Assembly (NCBI GenBank): GCA_949152475.1
Contig: OX424560.1
Location: forward strand, 9,114,001-9,178,000
Origin: Terebella lapidaria
Taxonomy: Eukaryota; Annelida; Polychaeta; Terebellida; Terebellidae
DNA length: 64,000 bases
Direction of reading: 5' to 3'
The translations under genes were made by a program, and so were the position numbers. Below the pieces are notes generated by a model. It ran no database searches. It was not told the DNA's origin and saw only the letters and a program-made list of their open reading frames with translations. Positions 35,801 through 50,800 of this stretch are shown in pieces; within the stretch, counting starts at the first letter, position 1; each line of letters opens with the position of its first letter.

Positions 35801-38800
35801 GGCCATCCTCTCGCCATCTAACTTTTGAGAAATCCAAGGCGTGGATTTCGCTCCTGCGACGTCCAGAAGCCAGAGCCAGCAGGAAGACTGTCTTCCAAGT
35901 AAGGAACTTTAGGGGGGCGGAAGACATAGGTTCAAAGGGAGCAGACGCCAAACGGTTCAAAACCAGGGATAGATCCCACTCCGGAACTGAGTTACGGGTA
36001 AGCGGACGTTCAACTTTAAAGTTATTGAGCAAGGCGCTCAGATCTTGATCCTCGCCGAGATTGATACCAGTGTGAGGCAAAATAGTCTTGGCTAGAGCGG
36101 TCCTATAACCCGCTAATGTCGAAGGGGCCGCACCCGCTTGGAATTTCTCCAAGAGAAAATCAGCTACTGTCTGAGCAGAGGCGTTGAATGGATCAACCTG
36201 CCTGCCATCGCACCAAGCAGCGAAGACTCGCCATTTAGACTCATAGACTCCCAAGGATGAGTTTCTATTAGGGCGGGCGATCCTACTGGACACTTCTGAA
36301 GAAAATCCCTTTGCGCGAAGGGATCGCTGGACAGAAGCCACGCGTGGAGGTTCAGGCTCGCGGGTCGGCTGTGAAACAGCTGCGCCCGGGGCTGTTTGAG
36401 AAGGTCGTCCCGAGGGGGTAGGGCCACTGGTTGATCTACCAACAGGCCCAGAAGTTCTGGGAACCAAGGCCGCTGTGGCTGGTATGGAGCGACCAGGAGA
36501 ATACGGCATGTGTGGGACCTGATCTTGGCCAAAACCTTTGGCAGCAGAATCGCCCGAGGGTATGCATACCCGAACAGGCCGTCCCAATCCGTGGACAACG
36601 CGTCGATGGACATCGCAAGGGGGTCCGGAAGCGGAGAGACAAACACTGGAAGCTTGTTGTTCCACCTGGTCGCGAAGAGGTCCACTGTAGGGCGGTCCCA
36701 CCTGAGGCACAGGGAACTGAACACCTGAGGATGGAGAGACCACTCTGTTGGCTGGATCTGCCCCCTGCGTGACAGCTGGTCCGCCAACACATTCAACCGG
36801 CCCGGGATGTGACGTGCACGCAAGTGAATGTTCCGAGACCGGCACCACAGAAGAAGCGTCGTGGCCTGCCGACACAGGGTAACGGACTTTGTACCCCCCT
36901 GTTTGTTTATGTAGGCCACGACAGTGGAGTTGTCCGTGGACACCAGGACAGCACGACCAGCACACTCCTCCTCCCAGTGGGCCAGGGCCAGGGAAACCGC
37001 CTCCAACTCTAAGCGGTTGATGTGCCACGAGCTCTCGGGCTCTGTCCACACCCCAGACACTTCCTTGAAGTCCAGGTGTGCCCCCCAGCCCTCCGTAGAG
37101 GCATCCGTAAATAGATGCTTGGAGGGAGGAGGCTGACGGAAGGGTGAGCCCCGAGTGAGGTTGGTAGCGGACATCCACCACAGTATGGACGCCTTCCCTG
37201 CTGGAGAAAGGACGACCGGTTGCTGAGGGCAATCCGTGGCTGCGATCCACTGGCAGCGAAGGTCGATCTGTAACTCCCGCATGTGGAGTCGACCGTAAGG
37301 AACTAACTTCTCGGTTGCTGCCAGCAACCCGAGCATCGACTGCCAGACCTGTGCTGACTGACTGGGCTCGTCCAAGAATCTGCGGAGTAAGGACCGTATC
37401 TTTGACAGCCGCTCCTCCGTGGGAAAAACCATACCCAGCTGTGTCTTGTACCGGTACCCGACAAACACGAAGTCCTGGGCCGGCGTTAGCTCTGATTTCT
37501 GGAGATTGACCAGCAAACCCATGCGTTTGCACAAGTCCAGGACCCACTGTAAGTGCCGAGTCAGAACCTCGGGAGACTGGTGATAGACAATCCAGTCGTC
37601 TAGGTACTGGTAGAGGAGGATGCCCTCCTTGTGGGCGAGTATCTGTAACTCTTTCACCACCATTGTGAAGATCCATGGAGCCGGGGACAGTCCGAATGGC
37701 AGGGCACGGAACTGATACACGGTGCCCCGGTGCACGAAGCGCAGATATTTGCGGGAGACCGGATGAATCGGGATGTGAAAGAACGCGTCCTTCAGATCCA
37801 GGGAGACGACCCAAGAGTTCTTTGGAAGGGACAAGCGGATCGATTCCGCCGTCTCCATGGCGAACTTGGGGGTCTTGACATGGCAGTTTAGAGCGGACAG
37901 GTCGATCACGGGGCGCCACCCGCCTGAGCTCTTGGGAGTCAAGAACAGGATACTGTAGTAACCTGGAGAGGAAATTCCTACTTTTTCGAGCGCGTTTTTG
38001 GCCAGCATATCGGCGATCTCGAGCGAGAGTGCTAACCGTTTGGCGTGAGCTCCGGGAAGTGAAAAGGGAATAGGCTCGGTAGCCAGTGCAGGACGCTGAC
38101 TGAACTGGATGCGAAAGCCCCTGCGAAGGACCGACACGATCCACGGGCTGGCTCCGAGTGTCTGCCACTCTTGCCAATAATTTGTTAGACGGGCGCCCAC
38201 AGGCTCGCTTGAATTTTGGAACGAGGGTGGGACAGCCCGAGGTATCGCAGGGTCCATCGCAGGGAGCTGATTCTGTGAAGTACTCACCTGCTGCGGGGGC
38301 GGAGGACTTCTTCTCCCCTGCTGGCTTGGGCTTGCCCTTGTGCTTTGACTTCTTGGTCGCTTTACTGCCGGCAGGGGCCCTCTGAAAGGGCTTCTTCTCC
38401 TTCTTCTCCTTGGACTTGGTCGGTGGAGGCTTGGAGGAAGAGGGGGCGTACGCCTGAAGAGGGGAGGCCAGACGCTTGGCGATCGTCTCCGTGAGACGCT
38501 TACTGGTCGAGACCGACTCCTCCTGACGGGCCAGCTCACGGGCTGCAGGCAGCTTAGACTCTAGGCCGGCGAAGAGAGGTGGAGGAGAGGTAAGAGCAGC
38601 CCCTGCCTCTGGATCTACGAGCGGGGCACAGCGAAGCTCCGTCACCAAGGCCGGGGGAAGCTTGAACCTAGCTTGGCCTAGGAAATCGTCTCTCCTCAGT
38701 AAGTGGAGGACCCACTCCACGTACGTGGACTGCTCCATCCGGTGGGCTGACGCCAAGTCACAGGACTCCAGGAGTTGGGACGCCGAACGGAGGTGGTCCC

Positions 38801-41800
38801 CCAGGGACACTAGCTGAGACGGTGGGGATTCCAGGTCTTCCAGCGCTATCAAGGCAGACTGTAGTTGGCGGTAAGCCGCAGTACGGAACCAGTCCTCCAG
38901 GGAGGACACACAGGTGGCGGCGCGGACGGCGTGGTTCAGGGAGAGTAAGGTCTCCGGCTGAAGGGTCACGGGGCGAGCCTTGTCGCCAAGGTACTGGGCC
39001 GCCGCCTCGGGGAATACCGCTGGCTTATCCAGGTAGTCCGGGTTGGACGGGAGGTAGTCCTTCTTGTGGAAAGGAGGCCGACGGGGAAACTTCCCCAACT
39101 CTGTTTTCCCCTGGTCCAGTGTCTCACAGCGGCGCCGGGAAAACTCCTCGCGGAGCCCGTCCGGGATAGGGAGACCCCGTCGAGGCTGACGTTCCGGGGA
39201 GCGCTGGGATGCCAGCAGCGACGTCGGACGCTTAGACACTGTTGGCTTCGGCTCAGCTGGAAAGAGGGTGGGCTCCAAGGTCGAACGCACGAGGTCGAGC
39301 TTGTGATCAAAGGAAAGGTCCTCCTCTCCCTCCTCACTGTCGGCCGGCTCGGCGTCAAGACGAGAGCGCTTGTCGCTGGGAGCCACGACGGAAGCTGGGC
39401 GCTTCCTGGAAACTGGAGCCAGTGGCGCCGAAGGAGTAGGCACATCCTGCCCGCACGCAAGCGACTCCTCCCCAGAGTCCTCATCAGACTCCTCCCCGAA
39501 GATCTCCGCAGGCAACTGCTGGGGAGGCTCCAAGGCCTGAGTACGCCGTAAGGCATCTGACGTGGGGGGAAGGGACACACCCGCGCGGGCGTCCAGGGCT
39601 GCCAAAACAGCCGTAACAAGGCTAGCCACATCCATCGCTGGGGCCGCTGGGGGAACTCCAGACGGAGAGGGGGGCCGGGAGACCACCGAAGAAGGACCTG
39701 GCAAGGAAGGCTGGGCCGCCGAGCTAGTCGTCACGGTGAGAGAGGCCGAAGAGGCAGTCAACGCCGATGAACTCTGCAAAGAGAAAGAAGCGGTAGATTT
39801 CTCTATAGAAGCAGCTGTCAACAGCATGCACTCAAGGCTCGGACCCCGTAGGACGGGGGCCGAGCCCCGAGCGGGCAACGGCAGGGCAGAAGCAGCACTG
39901 AGAGTCGAGTGCCGGATCCGCACCCCGGGGCCCGGACCCCGTGGCACGGGGTCCGGGCCCCGTCGGACGGAGCCCGGCCCCCGTGACACGGGGCCCGGCC
40001 CCCGAAGTACGGGGGCCGGCCTCTGCGACTGAGGCTGTGCCAAGCGCAGAATACCCGAAGGGTCGGGGTCCGGACTCCGCGCCATCACACTAACCAGAGT
40101 ACCGCTACGACGGGCCACACAAAGCCCCTGGACCGAAGTCCGGGGGCCGGACCCCGTACGGGGTCCGGACCCCGAGGGCCGGGAACCGAAAAACGCGGGA
40201 GAACTGGCCAGAAAAGGCGCGGGCGCAGCTGCAGGAACCTGTTCGCCGATAACAGCGGAGGTGACACGCGCAAACAGGATCCCCGCTGACGGTACATGAA
40301 ATACACAGTGAATTGACTCCCGGGGCGTGCCACCGTGGGTCGAGTGCGACTCTCCCACCAGCAGATCACCCGCGGAACAAAACAAAGAGGAAGGGGAAGA
40401 AAACTTAGCTTCTAGGCAAACCAGGGTACGATCCAGCTTGCCCAGCAGGGCAGAAGTCTTCCTTTCCTGACGGCGGCGACGCTTGGCCGACGACGCGGAA
40501 GATGAAGATGACGGGGCTGGAGACACTTGACGGGACAACTTGTCTCTCCGTGCGAGAACAGCTCCAAGAACCTGCCCCCACTCCTCCCGCGAACGGTCCG
40601 CACACAAACCGCACGTAAGTTGATCCGTATGCACCGGGTCCTGGCACGCAATACACTCTGAGTGTACTTCCCACGACGGAAGCTGCTGCCCGCACTGAGC
40701 ACAGCGGCGCATCACGGCAAGAGGGGAGTCCGCGCTCCAAACACAAAACGAAGTCCGAGGAGCGGAAACTATCCACGCGAAGCACGCCAAAAGAGTGAGG
40801 AAAAGAAATATCCAAAAAGGCATGCAAAGAAAGTGTTCGTAAGACGATGAAAACTAAAATATTCGCAAAGTTATGTCAGCAAGGCAAATCCAATGTGGTA
40901 GAGCAGCCATAGGAGACGAGAATGACGTCACCATCCGGTCACGTGGGTTAGTGGCTTGGACAATTCATTGTCTAGCCCATTTTCCAAATGGGGTTCTCTC
41001 TATGGAGAACTCCTATGTCAGTAAGGCTAATAAGCCATAACCCGTAATGTGTTTTGGAGGTAAGATATAGGCATATAACAAAACCTTTATCATTACAGAC
41101 TTTGTTATTTAGGAATGTGAGTTTTCATTTTGCTTCTAACAGGAGATTCAGGACGTTGCACAGAGTACAGGCTATAAAATATTCTTTCTGATATTTTGTC
41201 ATAATCAATAAAATCCTTTTCTCTATATCACATCTAGCTAAATTTCCCACATTTTCACCCAATAATAAGCATCGAATCAGCCATAAGTTGACATGCCACC
41301 TACTCTCAGATCAGCGACCGTGGCCTTGTCCCGGACCTCCATCTCATGACCGCTGCCTCGTTCCTCCGTCAACGTCTCACGGAGCTGGCTCACCAGGTGT
41401 CGCTCCCGCAACAGAGCACTGTTGGTAAAGCAGGGCAAGATTGTTCAGGTGCATAGCTGGTATCTCTACATAGTCAGTCAGTCAGTCAGTAAATGGCAAC
41501 ATATACATACAAAAAACATGATAAAGAACACCGATGTTGAATATGTGTAGGTAATTATGGAATTATAGTTGGTGCCATTATACTTTTTCACATTTTATAG
41601 GCTGGTAAGGAAGCAATATTTTTGTTCAATCAATGCTGTGATTTTTCGATAATCCAGATGAACTATTAAGCAGATGGCAAAGATCGTTGCAAAAAACCTT
41701 CCTCACCTGTTGAGTTCGTTACAACGAGCTTTCTCCATGTCCAAGGACGTCCGGAGATCAGTGACCTTGACCTTGTACTTGGTGTCAGTGCTGCGGTGCT

Positions 41801-44800
41801 GGTCTTTCTCAAGGTCAAGGTCACGTCGGATGCTAGAGTGCGCTAGTTTCTCATGTTCCAGAGCACTGGCGACTTCAACACGTCGCTCCTTCTCGCTTGC
41901 GAGGTCATGCTTTAGCTTCTGTGTGGTTCAATTGGTTGTGGTGATGATATCATTATTACCATCGTTTCACGCAGAATTTTTCAGGAATCAATATTTTCAA
42001 ACCAAGTTCCGTTGGGGGAAATATTTCTCTACATATATAATGCTCATTCTTAATATATGGTATACACCTGTTGATTATTTACAAAGCAAAAGCATGGACA
42101 TTCTGTACAAATTGAATGATCTAATATGGCATATATACATAGTAGTGCTGCAATTTTCAAAATAACCACAAAGTATTTACAAAACTCAAAGTACAACAGT
42201 TAAATGAATCACATTACTTCACAATACTAGTGCAAATTCGAAGCAGGTATAAAGTGCAGAAGGCCATATATTCTAGAGTTAGACACATAAAACAACTAAT
42301 AAATCGAGGAGTTTCTTTCAGACACTGAAGAAAGTAGAAAGACTTGTATTAAAAGAATAAATTCACTCGTTCTGCATCTGTATTCAATATTACAAATCTA
42401 TATGTACAGGAAATAATTGTTTTTCAAAAACATCTTTCTGACACCACTTAAGCACAGTTCAGTCTTGTTTCCATTGTACATGTTGTTGTATCAAGAATGT
42501 TTTGAACAACCAGTTAGAGAGGTGTATATGTATGCGTTCATGAGTTATTTGTTCACACACAGTTAACGTGTTGTAAGGACACTCTAACATCACTCTAACA
42601 GCCCATAAAAAACTTGCCTCTAGTTTTAAACCAGGCAGATTTTGATCAACATGCTGTGAACAATGGACATAAATTTAAGACATTAATTTAAATGAAATGT
42701 CATCCTAGAATTCCATATTTCCTGACATTATTTCTTGGCATTCTAGTTGAGATTTATCCATCACAACTTTCCTACTGTACGTGACACTACATGAAAATAC
42801 AATGCACCAAGAAGTGACGTCTACTGGCAAAGCTCAATGTGAAGAAACCAACATAAATCCCAAATTATCTATTCAAACAAAACACATAATAATGTTATAA
42901 TACAATATATGCATATATGTTGACCAAAACCACTTTGTGAATTTCCCATGTCACTGAAAGTCTTGATTAATAAGATAATTTCATGCCGAAAATTTCCTGA
43001 AAAAGTCCAAAACCATCACCCCTTCTGCCACCCCCCCCCCCCCCCTCAATCACCATGACAACACCCACCTCTATTATGCGTGTGCTCCTTTCCTTTAGCT
43101 GAGCGCGCCTCTGTTTCTCCGCCTCAAGGTCGTCCAAGTACGTCTCGACATTCTTCTGCTCACGATGGAGCGCATCGTTGAGACCGGACGTCTTCTTGCG
43201 CTCTCCCTCAAGGGCCGAGCTGTAAGAGGATGAAATATATGCTTACGTGATATTTGTAAGTATGGAGGATCAACTCTGGGCTGAGTTGTTACGGAATCAT
43301 TCATATTATACATAGATTCGTACATGCAAATTGTGAGTGTTTTATGGCCATCTACAGAGTTCTTTTCACAATTCAAAGTTGGTGTATCCTACTTCAGTTC
43401 TAAATTGTGTACACTGTGCAGACATACTGGTATAGTCATGTTAGTTTCAAGACACTTCCAAGAGCTGCCATAGCTTCTAACGGCTATAACTTCACAGATA
43501 TGTGCAGAGGTTGGAAAGCACAGATAAACTCACGCATATACATGCTATATCTTCGCAACATCACTTTGCACACTTATGAAATTGGTAAACATTAACATCA
43601 GGGTTCAAAGCAGAATTAGCCTGATACAATGGACACCAAAATATCTCTTGAAAATATAGCACTTGAAGAGTCATAAGGTCAAATGAAGCAAGGATAAACA
43701 TTGTTACATGATGACACACTGCATTCCAAAATGAGGTATGTGATAGAAATGCAGATATACACTTGACAAGAAGACAAAAATTAAAAGTGTGAGGTGGAAA
43801 ATGCATAAGCACAGTACTCCATGCAGTGGACTTACAGAAGGTCTTCCAAAATCACCCTAGAAGTATTCGTGAATATATTCCCATGTTAGAGATGGCAAGC
43901 AATTTACAGCCCAAGAATATGCATTGTTTTTCAATACAATGTACCCACAGTCCATATCCAACACAATGTCCCAAGCAAAGCAATCTATTCCCTTCTGTGT
44001 ACCTCTATTGCTCAACAAAGTCTGCAGTTGGTGCATAATTGTAATAATCATATTACATGGCTTATGATATATATGTTTCGGTGAAAGCACTTCCACAGTT
44101 ACTTTTATATATACAGATACATGTATGTACAAATCAGTCTGATTCTTGTAACATTTCTTTTCATAACTCAAGTAGATCAACAACTGCTATATTCAAATTC
44201 TACACAAAAAACTACTCGGAATGTTATGTACTAAAATTTGATGAAAAGCATATCTAAGATTTAAAGGTAACCGCTCTCCAAACAAAATTCCTCCCACACG
44301 CAAACTCTACTTCCAGCACTCAAACACTTACGATGCGGAGACGAGCCTCTCTTGCTCGCGGTTGAGGGCCTCTTTCAGCCGATCGAGCTGTACCTGGGTG
44401 TCGTCTATCTCTGATGACAAGGTGAGATTCGCCGCCTTTTCTCGTCCGAGTTGGGCGGTAACCTCGGCGATCCTCGACGTCTCGGCTTGGAGGCTCGCCC
44501 GGAGGTCATCCGATACGATCCGCTCCTGTTGTACTTTGCTCTCCAGCACCTCGACTATGAAAAGAATATTGAAATTTACATATATTAACCTAACAAAATG
44601 ACCTCAAACTTTTGGTTTTCAACACACAATGTCACTCAGGTGCAAGTCTAGCTTTAAAAGGCTTTCATAACAAATTTTCTATCGAAAGAACGTTTCTGAT
44701 TTACATTACCACCTGGATATGGTAATCAAAGCATGTCACCATGGTAACTAAATAAAAGTTTCAATTTGTTTGAAACAGGATGCAATATAAAGCAGCCTGC

Positions 44801-47800
44801 ACAAGGCAAAATATTTTTTTCTATACAATAACTCTCAGCATATGAAAGTTAATAATTGCGACCATCCACAAACCTTGACGTTTGAGAGTCATCTCTCGCT
44901 TGAAGAAGCTGTCCTCGACTGCTGCCACCTGGTGGTCGTAGTGTGCCTTGCTGTCGACGTTAGCGTCCTTGAGAAGAGCGATTGTGTGCGTGAGGTCTCG
45001 GATCTCTTCCAGCATGGACTGGCGGTCCGCGGACATGACATCGTGCAGCGCAGAGCGGTGGATAGACTCCTGAAAGCACAGCAGGGCAGCATAGGGTTCA
45101 GATAGTGTTCAACTGGTGTATGACATTCCTGAACTGATTGTCATAAGCCATCTATATCTACATATACAGTAACTTTAGGTCCAAAGTACAACTAAACTTT
45201 GCAATATGCAATCATTACCTTTCAACTAACAAAACACAGACCATACTCAATGTGCATAATAATATGATCATCTTTGTATATGCACATACAATAAGCTTTG
45301 TGAATAGCTGATCGAACCTCAACAGTTTTTTCTCATTCCCATACCTGTTGCCTGACTTTGTCCTGTAGTCTCTCTATGACTGCCTCCACGTCAGGCCCGT
45401 GCAAGACGTGCTGCATGTGTAGGTCGGCTAGGAGGGCATTGTTCTCCTGCGTAAAGACGTTGTGGATGGCTCGTAGCAGGTCCGTCCGCCAGTCGTAGCT
45501 ACTCAGGTCACTCTGTAAGGCACATACATCCAGGGGTTAGACATTATAGCACTGATGATAGATATTAATTAACCATATATATTCACGTGATTGCAGTGGA
45601 AGTCATGAATTGTGCAAGGTTTATTGAAGTCGAGTGTATTTCGAGATTTAAATGTCTCACATTGGAAAGTTAATGAGAATCTGTCAGGTAAATGCATACA
45701 TTGCTTGGTATATTCAAATTATTGATGAAAGCTGTTGTGCTATGTAAAAGCAGTCTTGATTTTTGAAGCCTTACAGCAGAATATCTAGAGCCTTCATCAA
45801 GTGCTGTTATTGGGTACAAAGCTGTGCATTTTCCTAGATCTGAAATTCCACCAGCCATTTGCAATGGAGTATGTCGTATACAGCTAACAGTGAACTTCCG
45901 CACTAAGCAATCCCGAAAGTAAGTCTTCACTACGGTGGACCGTTCCCATGTGTTTCAAATTACATATGCATCCCAAAAACCAGCATTGTATTCATATGAA
46001 GATTTGAAAAGCTGTGGATAAAATATCAACACTAAACCCAGCAATGACATCATTCAAATGCATGTCAACAAATTTGTACAACACCATCAGAATATCACAA
46101 ACTAATACATTCACAGAAATACCACTGAAATAGTGGGCTATTCAGAATTTGTTTTAATTTTCAGAAGGAAAAAAATTAATTCAATTGGTCTACAGCATCC
46201 ACTAAACATAATACAATAAATATAAATATTCACAAGAAAAAGCGTGCACTATTGATTTCTTTGCAGATTAAATTGCAACAAAATTTTCAATGGTATGTCT
46301 TCATATTAATTAACATACCACATTTATATAGAGACAGAAAAACCATCACAATATGGAATACGTAGCATCTAACGGACAGAACTAAGACAGCAGGACTCGG
46401 ATACAATATACCCGCTTGATGAGAGATGAGAGAAATAAATTTATCTAGAAAGACGAGATACACAGTAGCTTCCTCTCGCTACATACCCCACCATAGTGTG
46501 ACATGAACCAGATTTGAGGATCAGTCATGAAATTTGCCAGAAGGCTGGCGAGCTAGCTCAGGGAAAAGTGGAAAAACAAATAGATAACAAACAGATACAA
46601 GTAGACAGCGGTGAAAATTGTTAGTAGTACTTGATCAGGCAACAATAAGCTCCGGCTGATAGCTTTTGAAAGACATTTAAAACACACAAATGCATGAGAA
46701 AGCTCCCATTGAGTACACACACAATGTTTTGATTTCTATTTTCAAAGCTTCGCCTAATTTTACAGTCTCTGATGCCTACTTTCACATAAATACCGTGAGG
46801 CAATAAGTGAGGCGAAAACCAACCTTGCTTGCGTCCCTAGTCTTCTGCATTTCAGCCAGAAGTTCCCGCAAAGATTTGATCGTGGCCAGCAGACTTCTCT
46901 TCTCGTCATCCCAGGGCATGCTTCCCATGTGACCTTGACCTTGGAAGTGACCTTGACCATGACCCAGGGCCTCAAGGAAGGACATTTCAGACAGGGACAG
47001 GATTCCCACACCCTCCTGATGTAGCTTGCTCAGGATGGTCTGTGGAGGATCAACAAGCATATAAGAACATAACTTCTTTGTTTTGGAGTGTACTTCCCGG
47101 CTACTAGTTTCATTCATCAGCATTCTGCAAACAAATACCAAGCAGCTATCCGCTCAACTCCTCAGAATGAACAATGACACCTTGATCTACACCTTGAACA
47201 GAAATGTTTCTAGTATCCTGCCAGCCAATACAAACTCCATACCCCAGAATAAACTCCCTATACATGTACATACAAGAAGTGAAGGAGTATCCATCTACCT
47301 GTAGTTTGTTGGGATGATCCCGGTCGTAGCTGGCATTAGCCACTCGTAGTGAGGACCCGAGGAGCTGCGTGTCCAAACTCTTGCCGCGCTCCAGCATCTT
47401 AGGCACCTCCTTAGGGTACATCGCCAGGGAGTCATCGTCACCTGCAGGAGGAAACATACTTAATATTAAACTTAATATTGGGCTGAAGTACAGGTATTGT
47501 ATCGCAAAATGTCATACATGGTTAAAATGGCACAAATAACATTTTATTCACATGTATAGGCATTTATCCAGCAATGAACATATGCAAATAATGTCACCAA
47601 AGACCAAATTTTTCGAAACGTGGATAGTGCTATCGATTAATACTCATCTGATGCATATAACCATACTAAAGTCAATTGTACATCATTCATAATACTCATT
47701 CATCACTTCTCATGTACATGTCGAGCTGTTATTCCCAAGTATACTTACTGAGATCAGCATTAGCCTGTCTAAGGTTAGCAAGCTCGGTCTCGTGTCTGGT

Positions 47801-50800
47801 GATGAGTTCGTTTATCTCGGCCTCGTGTTGGCTCTGCCAACTCTGTCTAGCCTCGTTAAGGTGAGCCTCGTGTTCTCGAGTCAGAACGGCTATCTGGTCA
47901 TGAACGGCTGACTCCAGGCGCTCCTGATGGGGGAAGTGGGAGGTGTTAATATAAAATGTCAACAAAATTGAAAATGATGAAAATGATCATATTCATGTTT
48001 ATTTCATAAAAGATTCAGAACATAATATTCGTAAGTCAACATTTAATTTATATCACATCACAAGAAATTACGCACTAGTTCACCCTAACTGTTGAGAGAG
48101 ATCACAAAATGACCATAGCTTTCACACCTGTTTTTCCTGCGCAGTGTCAGTGTTTTCTTTGTGTAGTTCCAGTAGCTCCTGAGTTTTGTTCCTGACTTGG
48201 TTCTGCAGTTGCTTGACCTCCTCGTTCCCTCGGTTGACTTTCTCCTCGAGCTGCTGTATCTTGCTATCTCGCACACCTATCTCACCACCAAGCTGTTCGA
48301 TCTCGCTGTTTTTCTCGCCTACGTCCATCTGCAGCTTCTCAACGACATCCTTCTGGTTGTCAAGGTTACCCTGCAACTGCTGGAGCTCTTCAATCTGTGA
48401 ACAGAAAGAATTCATTCTTCACTTTGTGTTTTGAAATACGCATAATCAAGACTATTACTGGTACATGAATATCGAATAACAGGAAGTGATGACCAGGGCT
48501 CCCGATAGCGTAAAATAATGCGTAATTACGCATGACTTTTTGAAATTTACGCAGTGCTATCACGGCCAGTGCGTATGATTACGCACTCGAAAGATTTGTG
48601 GAAACTAATTTAAAAACAATGACATCGATTTATTAGCTCAAAAAACGAAGTTCTAGAAAATAATAAAAAAATGTCAATTTCCGCCAAAGTGACGCATGTG
48701 CAATGCACTCGCTGGCGAATAAGTTGTGGGACACGTCATCAAAATTCGAGCACAATAAACTACAGCGCCCCCGTGCGAATGGCTGCAACATCGAAAGCCT
48801 ATGTGTGCGCCCCCTTGCGAATATAAATTTAAGGATTTCCCCACTTTCGTTTCTTCAACACGACTCGACAATGAATCGACGAACTATTCGAGAGTAAAAC
48901 AAATGCGTTTTCTGCAATAGAAGACCTTCAGAAAGCTACTGTGGGCAAGGGCTATCGTTGACTATTAGGATTGTGCTGAAATTTCGAGAAAAACCTGTAG
49001 GATATGCGAGATTTGTAAACATAATGAAAGCTGTCACTTTGACTGAAAAAAAAAATCACTACATCCTTTTCTGAAAATTACCCCTTCATTTCAAAATTTA
49101 CCCCTTGTAATTTGACCCATGGGGTACGGTACTCCTTGGAAAAAATCCTACCGGGAGCCCTGGATGACCAAATTTTCAAATAAATTTGCCCATTATTTAT
49201 CATTCAATTCTACTTCAATTTAATGTAGTGCAGACCAACAGACAATTTCCGACCTTTTTCTCCAGACTTTCATTGGCTGTGTACAGTTCTTCAGCTTTCT
49301 CATCAATCACGTTGTCTTTCTCTTGAAGTTCCTTTCGTAGACTCTGAATCTCCAGTTCAAACTGTGTCTGTAAATAGAAATGGATGCCCTTAGATTTCCA
49401 TCTTGTAGAAGTTGGATGTGATTTAATTGTTTCATATCTGCATTATGTCATGGTTCAATGAACACAACTCAGTTTATATGAGCAATAAACCCAGAGTTCC
49501 AGGTATAATCTGCCATTCTAAACTACCATACACTTACTTCATTTAACAGGATTAAAGCCAAAGGATTTCAAGCTCAAAATGCTATACATATGCAATGCAA
49601 ACTCAGCAGAAGGCATGGAGAATGGAGAACTAGGAAAAGTATTGTAGGATATAATGTTAGACTTGTTGCCATGGTTACCTGTACATCAGACGCCCCGTCT
49701 CCCTGCATGCGGACGCGGTCCAGCTCCGTATTCAGTACCTCGATCTGTCTGTCTCTGGAGTCAGCCAGCGTCTGTAACGTGTCGTAGTCCTCCTGGAGCT
49801 TTGTCTAGTGGTCGAAGAATGATGAGATCACATTTCTGAACAAGTTGTTCGTAATTCACAATCATAGAAATATGACATTCCACACGGTACGAGATATGAA
49901 AATGCAAGAATTTCATTTCTTTCGACCATATTTTCTTCGATCCAAAGCCCCCACTGGTACATACAATATTTTTTTGATGATTATTATCGTCACACACCTG
50001 GAAATCTGTTAGATTGTCGACCTCGCCCTGCAGTGTCTCCACCTGTTGTTGGAGCTCCTCGATGGCCCGATCTCGCTCTTCCAGCACCCGATCTCTCTCG
50101 GTCAGGGCTTGATCCTTCTCCGCTATCGCAGCGTCTTTCTCCGCGATGATGTGCGAGTTGTCGACAGAGCCAGTCCTCCCCTCCGACTCCAAGGCTTCTT
50201 CTTTCTCCTGGAGCTCGGCAGTCAGTCGCTCCACTTCAGATTGATGGGCATCTTCAGCCTCGGCGTGATCCTGGGGGGTTTACAATGTATATCAACATGA
50301 TCAGAGGTGCGTGTGAACTACCGAGAATGTCTGATGTATAAACATTTAAAAGACGAGAGATAAACCAGGTTGCGTACAGTTAGAAAACAACTGCGGCAAC
50401 AAAAAGCCTTTGGTGTCCTAGAACCGACTTGAATCTACTGCAGTGTACATGTATGAAGAAAGTAACTCCGCGAGCCTCTTGATGTCACTGTGCTGTCAAT
50501 TTCTATGATTCAACCACACAGAAAGTGTGAACCTCTCCACCCCAAAACATAATCAATGACGGCATAAGTCTATACATGCTTACCTTGATGATCTGTTCCT
50601 GTTCTTGGAGCTGAGCTTTAAGATTGTTCAGCTCCCCAGTCAGTTGCGTCATCTTCTCACTCTGTCAATCAACAAACAGATTTACAATGTTCACTTTCAA
50701 ATAAACTAAAACTTCCAATTCATTCTATCAAACTGCTTTCATCCGACTACCACAAATTTTATATATCTTGAAAGTTTGCAGGTTTGAATTTTCAATATCT

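Larger units (their letters stand above)
34518..41079 (-). mobile_element. DIRS-type tyrosine-recombinase retroelement, looks whole
   Basis: A 6,562-bp element in an AKAP9-like intron, in the same direction as the gene. Its ends share an inverted repeat core of 147 bp (34558-34704 and 40918-41064), identical by eye. Each end has its own short extension (34518-34557 and 41065-41079). An internal complementary region at 34762-34860 joins the complement of the left end (34762-34820) to the complement of the right end (34821-34860), the signature of DIRS circles. It codes for gag-like, RT/RNase H/methyltransferase-like and tyrosine-recombinase domains. With identical ends and open long frames it looks whole and young. 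There is no clear target duplication (AAAA occurs on both sides). Confidence 0.95.

Noticed and set aside
35596-36048. Plus-strand open frame of 150 codons
   Set aside because: Antisense to the DIRS recombinase. GC-rich coding DNA leaves the opposite strand open, and the peptide has no domain.
38966-39631. Minus-strand frame of 221 codons in the DIRS gag area
   Set aside because: Third register of the same GC-rich stretch. The composition is low-complexity and the gag-like frame explains the region.
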